A stretch of DNA of 64,000 nucleotides from an uncultured Clostridia bacterium. GTDB taxonomy: Bacteria; Bacillota; Clostridia; TANB77; CAG-508. This document shows positions 10,186 through 18,487 of the stretch, piece by piece. A program made the translations under genes and the position numbers. Below the pieces are notes generated by a model. It was given only the letters and a program-made list of their open reading frames with translations, was not told the DNA's origin and made no database searches. Location of the stretch: NCBI GenBank assembly GCA_934167175.1, contig CAKPKF010000001.1, positions 76,941-140,940 of the forward strand, read 5' to 3'. Each line of letters starts with the position of its first letter. Position 1 is the first letter of the stretch.

Positions 10186-10719
10186 CTAAAAATAACGCGT
10201 TAAAATTCTTGAACCGTTAAATTCATTTTCTATACGGTATCCGATTTTTTGTAATAGTGGATAAAGTATTATTGTTATTAATGTATTGTATATAATTTCA
10301 ATTACTAAAATTTTAATGAATGCCTGTATTTCTAAATTCGTTTTTAATATTGCATAATTTAAAAAATAACTTCCTACTTCAAAAATAATAGTAGAACCTA
10401 TTATCATTATCATAATTGTTATTCTACTATCTTTTGAAAAGTTTTTTTCAAAGTATCCTCCCAACAATCCTATTATTCCAAGCATTATTCCTGATATTCC
10501 AATTTTTTTACTTATAAAAAAGTCCAAACATATTCCAAAAAATATACCCGTTTGTACTCCAATATTTTTTCCAGCAAATAAACTCAAAAACAATACCAGT
10601 ATTACAAATAGATTAGGTCTTACTCCAGCTATTGTAAACCAGCTAAAGAAATTAGATTGTAAAAAATATATAAACAGAAATACTAGGAATGATATTAATA
10701 ATATCGTTTGTTTTTTCAA
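10186..10719 (-). CDS. mreD: Rod shape-determining protein MreD
   Basis: A 177-aa polytopic membrane protein with about five hydrophobic segments and few charged loops. TTG start with SD AGAGGTGA. Identified by topology and by position between mreC and mrdA; MreD sequences are poorly conserved. It would sit in the membrane and link MreB/MreC filaments to the elongation synthases. Confidence 0.88.
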   Translation of the reverse strand: MKKQTILLISFLVFLFIYFLQSNFFSWFTIAGVRPNLFVILVLFLSLFAGKNIGVQTGIFFGICLDFFISKKIGISGIMLGIIGLLGGYFEKNFSKDSRITIMIMIIGSTIIFEVGSYFLNYAILKTNLEIQAFIKILVIEIIYNTLITIILYPLLQKIGYRIENEFNGSRILTRYF

Positions 10720-10733
10720 TTAGTTCACCTCTT

Positions 10734-11555
10734 CTATTTAATAATAACTAATACTGTTTCTAATTTTCCAAAATCAACTGCTGTTGACACTAGTGCATAT
10801 CTATCTGTTATATTTTTTGTATTTACAATTTGTTTTATTGTTCCTATATGAATTCCTTTTGGATATATTCCTCCAACACCTGATGTTTCTAGACTATCGC
10901 CTTGAACTAAACTTACTTCTGGTGGAATATATGTAGCTTTCAAACATGATTTGTCTCCATCTAATGTTCCTCTGGCTATTATACTGTCTCTTGATGTACT
11001 AATTGTTGCGCTTACCGTACTAGCAGTATCTATTATTGTTTGTACTTTTGCTGTATCATTTGTAACTGATATTATATGTCCAACTAAACCTTTATCAGAG
11101 ATTACTGTCATATTTGGTTTTATTCCATCATCACTTCCTACATTTATAACCAGTGTACTACTGTAATTGCTTACATCTTTATTTATTATATATGCTGGTG
11201 TTGTTGTATAACTTGTATATTTTTCTGTTAAATTCAAATATTCCTTCAATGTAGAATTTTCTGTTTTTATTATTTCAAATTCCCTTAGATTTTGTTCTAA
11301 CTCACTATTTTTTTTCTTTAGTTCCTCATTTTCAGTCTTTAGTTTACTTATATCATCAAAGAATGTGTTATTACCAGCTATTTTATTTTTTAAATATGTA
11401 AGTCCATTTTGTATTGGCATTACTAAGTTACCAAATGCGTTTTCTACATATGATAATTTTTCTATTTTTATATTTGAAACAAAAACTAGTACTAATAATA
11501 TTATTATTGTTAATATTATTCCTACAGCACCTGTCTTTTTATTGTTATTATACAT
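10734..11555 (-). CDS. mreC: Rod shape-determining protein MreC
   Basis: A 273-aa bitopic protein. A short cytoplasmic tail and a transmembrane helix (residues 9-27) are followed by a coiled coil (about residues 60-105, rich in Lys/Glu/Leu) and the beta-barrel domain, with LVINVGSDDGIKPNMTVISD and GLVGHI characteristic of MreC. ATG start with SD AAAGGAGAG. It forms extracellular scaffolds connecting MreB to PBP2. Located between mreB and mreD. Confidence 0.94.
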   Translation of the reverse strand: MYNNNKKTGAVGIILTIIILLVLVFVSNIKIEKLSYVENAFGNLVMPIQNGLTYLKNKIAGNNTFFDDISKLKTENEELKKKNSELEQNLREFEIIKTENSTLKEYLNLTEKYTSYTTTPAYIINKDVSNYSSTLVINVGSDDGIKPNMTVISDKGLVGHIISVTNDTAKVQTIIDTASTVSATISTSRDSIIARGTLDGDKSCLKATYIPPEVSLVQGDSLETSGVGGIYPKGIHIGTIKQIVNTKNITDRYALVSTAVDFGKLETVLVIIK

Positions 11556-11575
11556 TCTTTGCTCTCCTTTTTTGA

Positions 11576-12607
11576 TTATCTTCTTTTTCTTGCATTTAAT
11601 AATACTACTTTAAGTTTTTCTAAATCTTCTAGTGTCTTTCCTGTTCCCTTCACAACACAGTCTAATGGTTCTTCAGCAATATATACTGGCATGCCTGTTT
11701 CCATACTAAGCAACTTGTCTAAATTTTTTATTAATGCTCCTCCACCAGCTAATACTATACCTTTTTCCATTATATCTGACGCTAATTCAGGTGGTGTCTT
11801 TTCTAGTGTTGCTTTTACTATTTCAACTATTTCTCTGATTGAATCTTTCATTGCTTCTTCTACTTGTGAAGAAGTTATTGTTTCATTTCTTGGTAGCCCA
11901 GTTCCTAAGTCTCTTCCTCTAACTTCCATACTCATTTCTGTCATTAATGGCGTAGCACATCCTATTTCCATTTTTATTTGTTCTGCTGTTGTTTCCCCTA
12001 TTGCTAAATTCATTTCTCTTTTAACATAATTTACTATATCTTCATCCAATTCATCACCTGCAACTCTTAGTGAATAACTATTTACTATTCCACCTAATGA
12101 AATTACTGCAACTTCCGTTGTTCCCCCTCCGATATCTACTATTATGTTTCCACTTGGTTCTGCTACATCCAAATTAGCACCTATAGCTGCTGCCATTGGT
12201 TCTTCTATTAAATACACTTCTTTTGCTCCTGCTTGCATTACAGATTCTTCTACTGCTCTTTCTTCTACCTCTGTTATGCCTGATGGAACTCCTACCACTA
12301 CTCTTGGTCTACCTGCGTTATACCTTTGGCATACTTTATTTAATATGTTTTTTAACATTAACTGTGTTGCTGTAAAGTCTGCTATAACACCATCTTTTAA
12401 TGGTCTTATAGCCTTTATTTGATCTGGCGTTCTTCCTAACATTTCTTTTGCCTCATGTCCTGTTGCTAAAATTGCACCACTTCTTCTGTCTATTGCTACT
12501 ACTGATGGTTCTTTAAGGACTATTCCTTTTCCTTTTAACGTAACCAGCATATTTGCTGTTCCTAAATCTATACCAATATCTTTTGAAACCAATCCAAAAA
12601 GTTTCAT
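11576..12607 (-). CDS. mreB: Cell shape-determining actin homologue MreB
   Basis: An actin-like ATPase that guides lateral-wall synthesis. Phosphate-binding motifs are clear: DIGIDLGTANMLV, NIIVDIGGGTTEVAVISLGG and GIVLAGGGALIKNL. I choose the ATG at 12607 (MKLFGLVSKDIGIDLG) because MreB proteins usually begin there and the length becomes about 343 aa. An upstream in-frame ATG at 12652 would overlap radC by 4 nt and add 15 unconserved residues. First gene of the mreBCD set, 41 nt downstream of radC. Confidence 0.95.
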   Translation of the reverse strand: MKLFGLVSKDIGIDLGTANMLVTLKGKGIVLKEPSVVAIDRRSGAILATGHEAKEMLGRTPDQIKAIRPLKDGVIADFTATQLMLKNILNKVCQRYNAGRPRVVVGVPSGITEVEERAVEESVMQAGAKEVYLIEEPMAAAIGANLDVAEPSGNIIVDIGGGTTEVAVISLGGIVNSYSLRVAGDELDEDIVNYVKREMNLAIGETTAEQIKMEIGCATPLMTEMSMEVRGRDLGTGLPRNETITSSQVEEAMKDSIREIVEIVKATLEKTPPELASDIMEKGIVLAGGGALIKNLDKLLSMETGMPVYIAEEPLDCVVKGTGKTLEDLEKLKVVLLNARKRR

Positions 12608-12648
12608 TATTTCCACAATCCTTTCTTTTATAGATAATTTTATTGTCT

Positions 12649-13338
12649 TCACTTTTTTGAAAATATACTTTGGTATTTATTATCTCCTATTATTATGTGG
12701 TCTAGTAACTCTATTCCCATTAAACTCGCACATTCATATATTCTATCTGTAACTATATAATCGCTATTGCTTGGTGTTGGATCCCCACTTGGATGATTAT
12801 GCACTAATATTATTTTGGTAGCTTGCATTTTTATAGGTTCTAACAATATTTCCTTTGGTTCTATTACTGCAAAATTTGTTCCTCCCAAAGAGATATCTAA
12901 TATTTTTAGGACTCTATTTTTAGTATTTAATATAATTAATTTTGCAATTTCTCTTTTTTCATATTTCATTTCATCCATTAATATATTTGCAACATCTTGT
13001 GAGCTTTTTATTTTTACATTTAGATTATTGATAGGTCTTGACATTCTTTTTGCTAATTCACATACTGCTACTAATTGTATTGCTTTTACTTTTCCTATAC
13101 CTTTTATTTGCATAAATTCTTGTATAGACAGTTCGTGCATAAATCGTAAGTCATTTGTATGTTCATCTTTCCTTATTTTTAATATTTTCTGTGCTAAGTT
13201 AACTGATGTTTCATTTTTTGTACCGGTTTTTATTATTATTGCTATTAACTCTGAATTAGATAAAGTTTTTGCTCCGTACATTTCTAATTTTTCATACGGA
13301 CGCTCTGATAATGGGAGTTCTTTCATTTTTGTTGACAT
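12649..13338 (-). CDS. radC: RadC-family JAB/MPN domain protein
   Basis: A 229-aa protein with the typical RadC order: an N-terminal UPF0758 helical/HhH part (MQIKGIGKVKAIQL) and a C-terminal JAMM metalloprotease-like domain with His180-Asn-His182 and Asp193 in HNHPSGDPTPSNSD. The family was named for a DNA-repair phenotype now doubted; its biochemical role is unsettled. ATG start with SD AAAGGA. Placement just upstream of mreB is conserved in many Firmicutes. Confidence 0.94.
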   Translation of the reverse strand: MSTKMKELPLSERPYEKLEMYGAKTLSNSELIAIIIKTGTKNETSVNLAQKILKIRKDEHTNDLRFMHELSIQEFMQIKGIGKVKAIQLVAVCELAKRMSRPINNLNVKIKSSQDVANILMDEMKYEKREIAKLIILNTKNRVLKILDISLGGTNFAVIEPKEILLEPIKMQATKIILVHNHPSGDPTPSNSDYIVTDRIYECASLMGIELLDHIIIGDNKYQSIFSKK

Positions 13339-13372
13339 ATAATCAGTCCTTTCTTGCTCCCCTTATTATATT

Positions 13373-13630
13373 TTAAACTTTTCTATAAATAAAAATCGCT
13401 ATTGCCATTCCTATTATACTTGCAATATTTATTTTGCATACAAAGCCAAATGTTATATTTAGGATGTTCAAATCTAATGTTATAGGATTTGATATTCCAA
13501 ATGATTCACCATAAGATAGCCACCATAGGAAATCTACTTTTGAAGCAAAATCTCCTAATAATCCACCTATAACTAATCCGGATAGTATAAATATTAGTAA
13601 TATCCATATATTTTTATCTTTTGTTGCCAT
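13373..13630 (-). CDS. DUF4321 family small membrane protein
   Basis: An 85-aa protein with two hydrophobic segments (residues 9-27 and 66-84) flanking WLSYGESFGISNPITLDLN, a pattern I know from DUF4321 proteins of Clostridia, which commonly sit beside radC/mreB. ATG start with SD GGAGG. Function unknown; the family is membrane-embedded and conserved in spore formers. Confidence 0.8.
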   Translation of the reverse strand: MATKDKNIWILLIFILSGLVIGGLLGDFASKVDFLWWLSYGESFGISNPITLDLNILNITFGFVCKINIASIIGMAIAIFIYRKV

Positions 13631-14217
13631 TTTGTTCCTCCATTTCTTGTTACGGATTTCTTAATTTAGTATATTTTTAACATCTATTTTTAATTTATTT
13701 TTTAAATAAATTATCTTCTTTCATAAAGTAAAGATTTATATAAAATATTTCTGTTTTTATTTCTTTTATATTATATATGTATCTGTCATTTTTTTCAAGT
13801 GATATATTATTTATTTTACAATTTTTTAACAATACTTTTTCACTTTTTAAATTGCATATTATACACACAAAAAAAAGTGAGTTTAGATTACATATTGTAT
13901 ACGTAAAAATTCTTGTTTTCATATATGATAGAAAGTGCGATTTTTTCGCACTTTTTACTTCTAATTCATATTTAGTATTTTGATTCTTAATAACACCAAA
14001 TTATTTATTGTTATGTTGTCATTATAATCTAAAACCATGAACTTATTAAATTTTTGTAAATTTCCTTATGTTTTTATACATTCTCTCTTATTATAGTAAT
14101 TTATATTTGTTACATTTTTATTTCTTTTTTTACTAATTTGTGCTATAGTGTATAGTACCTTTTTGTTTTAGATTTAATATAATAATATATATGGTCGTAA
14201 TTTCATTATTTTACCAT
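13631..14217. other. Intergenic region without convincing gene
   Basis: About 590 bp of very AT-rich DNA. Open frames of 68-75 codons exist on both strands, but they lack an SD and have low-complexity, Phe/Ile/Lys-rich translations. A hairpin lies at 13932-13954 (AAAGTGCGA / TCGCACTTT with a T-rich loop). It is not clearly tied to either neighbouring gene; a small RNA cannot be excluded. Confidence 0.4.
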
Positions 14218-14245
14218 TTGAAAATAATAAAATTAGTAGTATAAT
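14218..14245 (+). promoter_or_regulatory. Probable sigma-A promoter of mecA
   Basis: TTGAAA (14218-14223), a 16-nt spacer and TATAAT (14240-14245), lying 27 nt upstream of the mecA start. Confidence 0.5.
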
Positions 14246-14271
14246 ATTATTAAGACTTAGGAGGTATTTAT

Positions 14272-14919
14272 ATGAGAATTGAAAAACTTAATGAAAACAA
14301 AATAAGAATTACCCTTAATTTAGAAGATTTAAAAGAAAACAATATAGATTTGCATGATTTTATGTCTAATTCCATAGAATCTCAAGAATTATTTGTACAT
14401 ATGCTAAACAAAGCTAAACAAGAAGTAGGTTTTGTTACTGATGACTATAAAATTATGATTGAAGCTTTAGCTACATCCGATGGCAACTTTGTTTTAACCG
14501 TAACTAGAATAAACCCAATTTCTACTACTAAAAAGAAAAAAATACATATAAAAAGAAAGTCTCAAAAAATTAATCTTGAAACTACAATTTATTGTTTTTC
14601 TACTTTTGATGAATTTTGTGATTTTTGTATTTATTTAAAACATAGTAAGTTTAATAACTTTAGTAAGTTTGTGGATACTATTTCTTTGTTTTTATATAAT
14701 GAACATTATTATTTAGTGTTAAAAAATATACATTCAGACTTTGCATTATTGAAAAATTTCTGTTCTTCAATTACGGAATTCGGGCATTTTGTAAATAATT
14801 CTCATTTGTTTGAGCATAAATTATTAGAATATGGGGATATAATACTGCCAGAAGATGCAATTTTAAAATGTCAGCAGTACTTTGTTACTACTAAAAAGAA
14901 AACACGAAAAAAAAGTTAG
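14272..14919 (+). CDS. mecA: Adaptor protein MecA
   Basis: A 215-aa acidic/basic bipartite protein matching the MecA/YpbH adaptor family. The N-terminal domain starts MRIEKLNENKIRITL, with the typical DLEDL-like segment. A Lys-rich linker (residues 87-100) leads to a C-terminal ClpC-binding domain with LYNEHYYLVLK. MecA targets substrates such as ComK to ClpCP in Bacillus. SD AGGAGG, 8 nt from ATG. Monocistronic between its promoter and a palindromic terminator. Presence of comEA in the same window fits a competence context, but that link is inference. Confidence 0.85.
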   Translation: MRIEKLNENKIRITLNLEDLKENNIDLHDFMSNSIESQELFVHMLNKAKQEVGFVTDDYKIMIEALATSDGNFVLTVTRINPISTTKKKKIHIKRKSQKINLETTIYCFSTFDEFCDFCIYLKHSKFNNFSKFVDTISLFLYNEHYYLVLKNIHSDFALLKNFCSSITEFGHFVNNSHLFEHKLLEYGDIILPEDAILKCQQYFVTTKKKTRKKS

Positions 14920-14941
14920 TTATTTAAATAACTAACTTTTT
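14910..14941. terminator. Bidirectional palindromic terminator
   Basis: A perfect 32-bp palindrome beginning AAAAAGTTAGTTATT lies between the convergent mecA and M23 peptidase genes and gives a U-tailed hairpin on both strands. Confidence 0.85.
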
Positions 14942-14945
14942 GAAT

Positions 14946-15974
14946 TTAATATACATAATTTTGTGGGTTTTGTGCTACTCCATTTACTCTAACTTCTAGA
15001 TGCAAATGTGGTCCTGTTGAATTTCCCGTTGAGCCAACTGCTGCTATTACTTGCCCCTGTGATATTTTTTGTCCAACACTCACATTTATAGAACTACAGT
15101 GTGCATAATATGTTTGTACACCATTTCCGTGGCTAATCGCAACCATCTTTCCATATGAACCTTTCCATCCTGCAAAAGATACAACTCCTGCTGCTGAAGC
15201 TTTTATCGCTGTTCCTCTTGGACTAGCTATATCTAGCCCTGTATGCGCTCCACCTCTAATACTTGCCATGCTTCCAAATCTTGATGATATAGTTCCAGAT
15301 ACTGGTCTTGCTAATGCAATTCCTAATGGCTTTTTGGTTTTTGATAATTCTCTTTTAGTACTAACTTTTTCCACTGATATATTTGAAAAATCCACATTTT
15401 TGCTTGTAACATCACTTTCAGTATTAGTAGCTTTTGCTATTTTTTTATTGTTAGTCTTTGTTTTATTTAACTTAGAAATCACTTCTTCTGTTGAAACTAC
15501 TGCTCCCATATCTGTATCATGTTTTTCTACATAACTTATGTCTTCTATGTTCCAATTCCCCTGTTCCCTAAGCTTTGCAATTATTTCTTCTGCTTCTGCA
15601 CTACTTGCTACATAATCTTTTTCCTCTCCGTTTTCCATAATTGCATAATATTTATAATATACTGTTCCTGTTTGTTTTATTTTGTCAAAAATTTCATTAT
15701 CATTAGTTGTAACATTCCTTTTTAATAAACACATTTTATATTCTGGTAAATTATCTACTTGAACAAAAGCTACATTTTCTTCTTCTCCTGTTTCTAAATA
15801 TTCATTTATTCTTGTTTGAAAATCTTTCTTATTATTAATATAGCCAATGTCTTCTCCGTTTAGTGTTACGTTATAAGTGGGCTTATAAACAAATGCTACT
15901 ATTCCTAATATAATAAAAAGGCTTACTGTTATTAAAATAGCAAATTTCAATGTTACTCTAATATGTACTACCAA
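14946..15974 (-). CDS. Membrane-anchored M23 (LytM) peptidase
   Basis: A 342-aa protein with an N-terminal transmembrane helix (residues 9-28), an extracytoplasmic spacer domain with Lys/Thr-rich linker (about 170-225) and a C-terminal LytM domain. Zinc ligands and catalytic His are visible in GGAHTGLDIASPRG, VQTYYAHC and GPHLHLEVRV, so it should be an active peptidoglycan endopeptidase. No good ATG exists; the listed start is TTG and the only strong GGGG-type SD lies about 30 nt upstream, so the exact start is unsure. Could also act in spore or septal wall remodelling. Confidence 0.88.
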   Translation of the reverse strand: MVVHIRVTLKFAILITVSLFIILGIVAFVYKPTYNVTLNGEDIGYINNKKDFQTRINEYLETGEEENVAFVQVDNLPEYKMCLLKRNVTTNDNEIFDKIKQTGTVYYKYYAIMENGEEKDYVASSAEAEEIIAKLREQGNWNIEDISYVEKHDTDMGAVVSTEEVISKLNKTKTNNKKIAKATNTESDVTSKNVDFSNISVEKVSTKRELSKTKKPLGIALARPVSGTISSRFGSMASIRGGAHTGLDIASPRGTAIKASAAGVVSFAGWKGSYGKMVAISHGNGVQTYYAHCSSINVSVGQKISQGQVIAAVGSTGNSTGPHLHLEVRVNGVAQNPQNYVY

Positions 15975-16140
15975 TTTTTTAAATAGATTATTTATTTAAA
16001 TCACCCCTTATTTTTTATTATTGCTATTGTATATTAACTCTTTAATATTAACAATTTTAAAAAAATAGTAATTTTTTATAGTTTAGTTACTAATTCTCCA
16101 TTTATGTTGGTTTCTCTTAATTTTTCTCAATTATGTAATT

Positions 16141-16183
16141 ATATTAGAAATAAGTACCTATAAAAGGTACTTATTTCTAATAT
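16141..16183. terminator. Long perfect hairpin after coat-protein genes
   Basis: A 19-bp perfect stem (ATATTAGAAATAAGTACCT and its complement) with a 5-nt loop lies 2 nt beyond the stop of the 81-aa coat-like gene. There is no U-tract, so it may act as a stabilising 3' hairpin or a weak terminator. Confidence 0.6.
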
Positions 16184-16184
16184 C

Positions 16185-16430
16185 TTATTGTTGTAATTCA
16201 GTTTTTACTGTATTTATTTCTTCAGGTGTTGCTTTAGCTGCTGGCTTATAATATCCTTTGGTTTGTGCTACCTTAAAAAGTTCATATTGAAAACTTTCAC
16301 AATTGTTTCTTATTTGTTGTACAGTCTGTCTAAGTTGCATATTCTCTGCTTCTGATATAACACCTTGATAACTTGTAAGCTCTGCTTTAACGCTGTCTAA
16401 TATATCATTAACCATTGTTTTTTCTTCCAT
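16185..16430 (-). CDS. CotF-type spore coat protein
   Basis: An 81-aa helical protein. The segment LDSVKAELTSYQGVISEA, followed by a Gln/Glu-rich helix and YELFKVAQTKGYYKPAAKA, matches coat-F (PF07875-like) proteins, which are expressed late in sporulation. SD AGGAGGG precedes ATG. It lies 12 nt downstream of the 61-aa coat-like gene on the same strand. Suggests that the organism, or its recent ancestor, forms spores. Confidence 0.78.
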   Translation of the reverse strand: MEEKTMVNDILDSVKAELTSYQGVISEAENMQLRQTVQQIRNNCESFQYELFKVAQTKGYYKPAAKATPEEINTVKTELQQ

Positions 16431-16442
16431 TATATTACCCTC

Positions 16443-16628
16443 CTAATTAAAAAAAGTCATTAACTTTTGTTTCGTATTTAATGCATCTTGTGCAGATTTT
16501 GTAAACATTTGCTTTATTTGTGGATCTACACATTGTGAAGCATAATTATTTAGTTTTTCATAAGATGTTTCATGAGCACCTACTAAATGTCGCAAATTTT
16601 GTAATTCAACTTGACTTAAGTTAGCCAT
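16443..16628 (-). CDS. Small CotF-like partner protein
   Basis: A 61-aa helical protein starting MANLSQVELQNLRHLVGAHE with an SD AAAGGATG-type site. Its segment YASQCVDPQIKQMFTKSAQD is typical of the short CotF-related proteins that come in tandem with a longer CotF gene in Clostridia. Probably one sporulation-expressed operon with the 81-aa gene. Confidence 0.75.
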   Translation of the reverse strand: MANLSQVELQNLRHLVGAHETSYEKLNNYASQCVDPQIKQMFTKSAQDALNTKQKLMTFFN

Positions 16629-16731
16629 AACTAAATCATCCTTTCTTAATATAATACTTTTATTATTTGCTTTTTTTTATTTTATATTCATTTTTTATAC
16701 ACATACATATATTTCTTCAACTATTTTTTAA

Positions 16732-16771
16732 AAAATGAAAAAAGTTACAAAAATGTAACTTTTTTCATTTT
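16732..16771 (-). terminator. Terminator of the dockerin protease gene
   Basis: A perfect 18-bp stem (AAAATGAAAAAAGTTACA / TGTAACTTTTTTCATTTT) with a 4-nt loop, overlapping the protease stop codon. T-rich arms on both strands. Confidence 0.75.
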
Positions 16772-18464
16772 AATCTATATCTTGCCCCAAAATTTTTCTT
16801 CTGAGTTTTGCCAAATCATTTAATGTTATTTGTCCATTTCCATCTAAATCAGCTTTTATTTTTTGTTCATTAGAAAGTTTTATTTTATTCAATATAAAAT
16901 TTCTTTGTAATGACAAGTCATTTATAGTAATATTTCCATTTTTATCAATATCTCCATCTGTATTATTAGTAAACACTTTAATGTTCGCTATTGCTCCACT
17001 GTCTTTAAGATCTATCCAATTTCCATTCAATGCATTACTTATATAGCTTCGGTTACTCTCAAGTTTTTCTGTAGAATATGTACTTGTATTAACATTTTCC
17101 ACTCCTACTTTGGCAGTCCCATTTCCACATGTATACTCTACTGCAACGGCAAATTTTTCTCCAATTATTTTTATAGGATTTTCCAATTTTATTGTGTGAT
17201 ATCCTGGTTTTAATTCTTCTGTTCCCGAATATACAAGTTTTAAATCATTCTTATTAAGATTACCATTTTTTTCATTTATATATATATTACAAGTTTGTTC
17301 ACTCATAATTGCTATTGAAACACTTGTTATAAATTCTTGTTTAGCTGATTGCTTATCAAATATATTTGCTGCATACACTTTAGGGGTACTTAATGTCATG
17401 ATAGAATTTATTCCTAGTTTATCATGTTGATATAATTCATCATACCAGACCTTATTTTCCGAATCAACTATTCCTGTAAGAACACTACCTATTACAGGAT
17501 CTTCATATGAAACAAATAAATAACCAGCATTATTCGGATTATCTGTAGTAAATTGTTCTCCCCATGAATTTCTTACTATAAAGGCCCCTGGTTTAGCTGG
17601 TCTATTTGATGAATTAAAATTTTCCACTGCATAATTATCATCCCAACCTATTACACTTACTGCATGATCTCCAAGTTGTGCATTTGGTACATAATATGCT
17701 CCTGTAGCCATGTTATAATAACTATAAAAACTTTGACCTGTATTAATGCATGCAAATACTGAACCATATTTCTCTATGTGACTTTTAATGTTATTTATTT
17801 TTTCTGTTCTCTTGCTTTCTGTGTCGTCACTTTTAAAGTTAGGAAATATTACCCAATCATTAACTTTAGTACATGTCTTTTTGTTTTGAATTTCTGATAT
17901 TTCTATCTTGTTTTCATTGTTTTCAAAAGGCATATCTGTTTCTTGAATTGCCCCAGTACCATTAGTTAAGTAAGAAAGTGCCATTAATGTTGTTCCTCCA
18001 CTCCCTACTTCTCTATTATAACCTATTGAATTTTTTACATTATTTTTAAAAGTTAGTGATGTCGCGTATTCCAAATGTCTTTCAGAAAAATCATATATAT
18101 ATTTTTTATCATTTAATAAACTTAAATTTGTCTCTAGTGAACTTAATGTCGAAAATGCCCAACATTGTGATGTACTCATTTGGTTTTTTACTTTCATACC
18201 TGATATAACATCTCTTAAATCAAAATAACTCTTTGAGCTTGACTTCAGCATTCTTGCCATATTATTCTTATTGGTTGAATATTCTATATCATACTTAATT
18301 GGTTCTATATATTTTTTCTTTTCTTCTTCTGATAAGTTTAACCATATTTTATATTTATCACTATACTCCGGTTCTGTTACATCGGCTTGTACTATTGGTG
18401 ATAATATAAATATTAATGAAATTATACTAATACACAATATTCTCTTATTTATAGTATTTTTCAT
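16770..18464 (-). CDS. Secreted papain-like (C1A) protease with dockerin
   Basis: An exported cysteine protease. I choose the ATG at 18464, because the upstream ATG (18482) contains the SD AAGGAGG in its own coding frame. A signal peptide (residues 1-28) is followed by the C1 peptidase domain with Cys101 (SQCWAFSTLSSLE), His267 (DHAVSVIGWDDNY) and Asn299 (VRNSWGEQF). A lectin-like beta domain follows (about 340-490). The C-terminal type I dockerin has two Ca-binding repeats (DIDKNGNITINDLSLQRNFI and DLDGNGQITLNDLAKLRRKI). Dockerins bind cohesins, so the enzyme may be tethered to a cell-surface scaffold. No cohesin gene is visible here. Confidence 0.92.
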   Translation of the reverse strand: MKNTINKRILCISIISLIFILSPIVQADVTEPEYSDKYKIWLNLSEEEKKKYIEPIKYDIEYSTNKNNMARMLKSSSKSYFDLRDVISGMKVKNQMSTSQCWAFSTLSSLETNLSLLNDKKYIYDFSERHLEYATSLTFKNNVKNSIGYNREVGSGGTTLMALSYLTNGTGAIQETDMPFENNENKIEISEIQNKKTCTKVNDWVIFPNFKSDDTESKRTEKINNIKSHIEKYGSVFACINTGQSFYSYYNMATGAYYVPNAQLGDHAVSVIGWDDNYAVENFNSSNRPAKPGAFIVRNSWGEQFTTDNPNNAGYLFVSYEDPVIGSVLTGIVDSENKVWYDELYQHDKLGINSIMTLSTPKVYAANIFDKQSAKQEFITSVSIAIMSEQTCNIYINEKNGNLNKNDLKLVYSGTEELKPGYHTIKLENPIKIIGEKFAVAVEYTCGNGTAKVGVENVNTSTYSTEKLESNRSYISNALNGNWIDLKDSGAIANIKVFTNNTDGDIDKNGNITINDLSLQRNFILNKIKLSNEQKIKADLDGNGQITLNDLAKLRRKILGQDID

Positions 18465-18487
18465 TTGTTCCTCCTTGTACATGACAT

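Noticed and set aside
13695..13983. Two overlapping frames on opposite strands (75 and 68 codons)
   Set aside because: No SD, low-complexity Ile/Phe/Lys translations and no domain; treated as intergenic.
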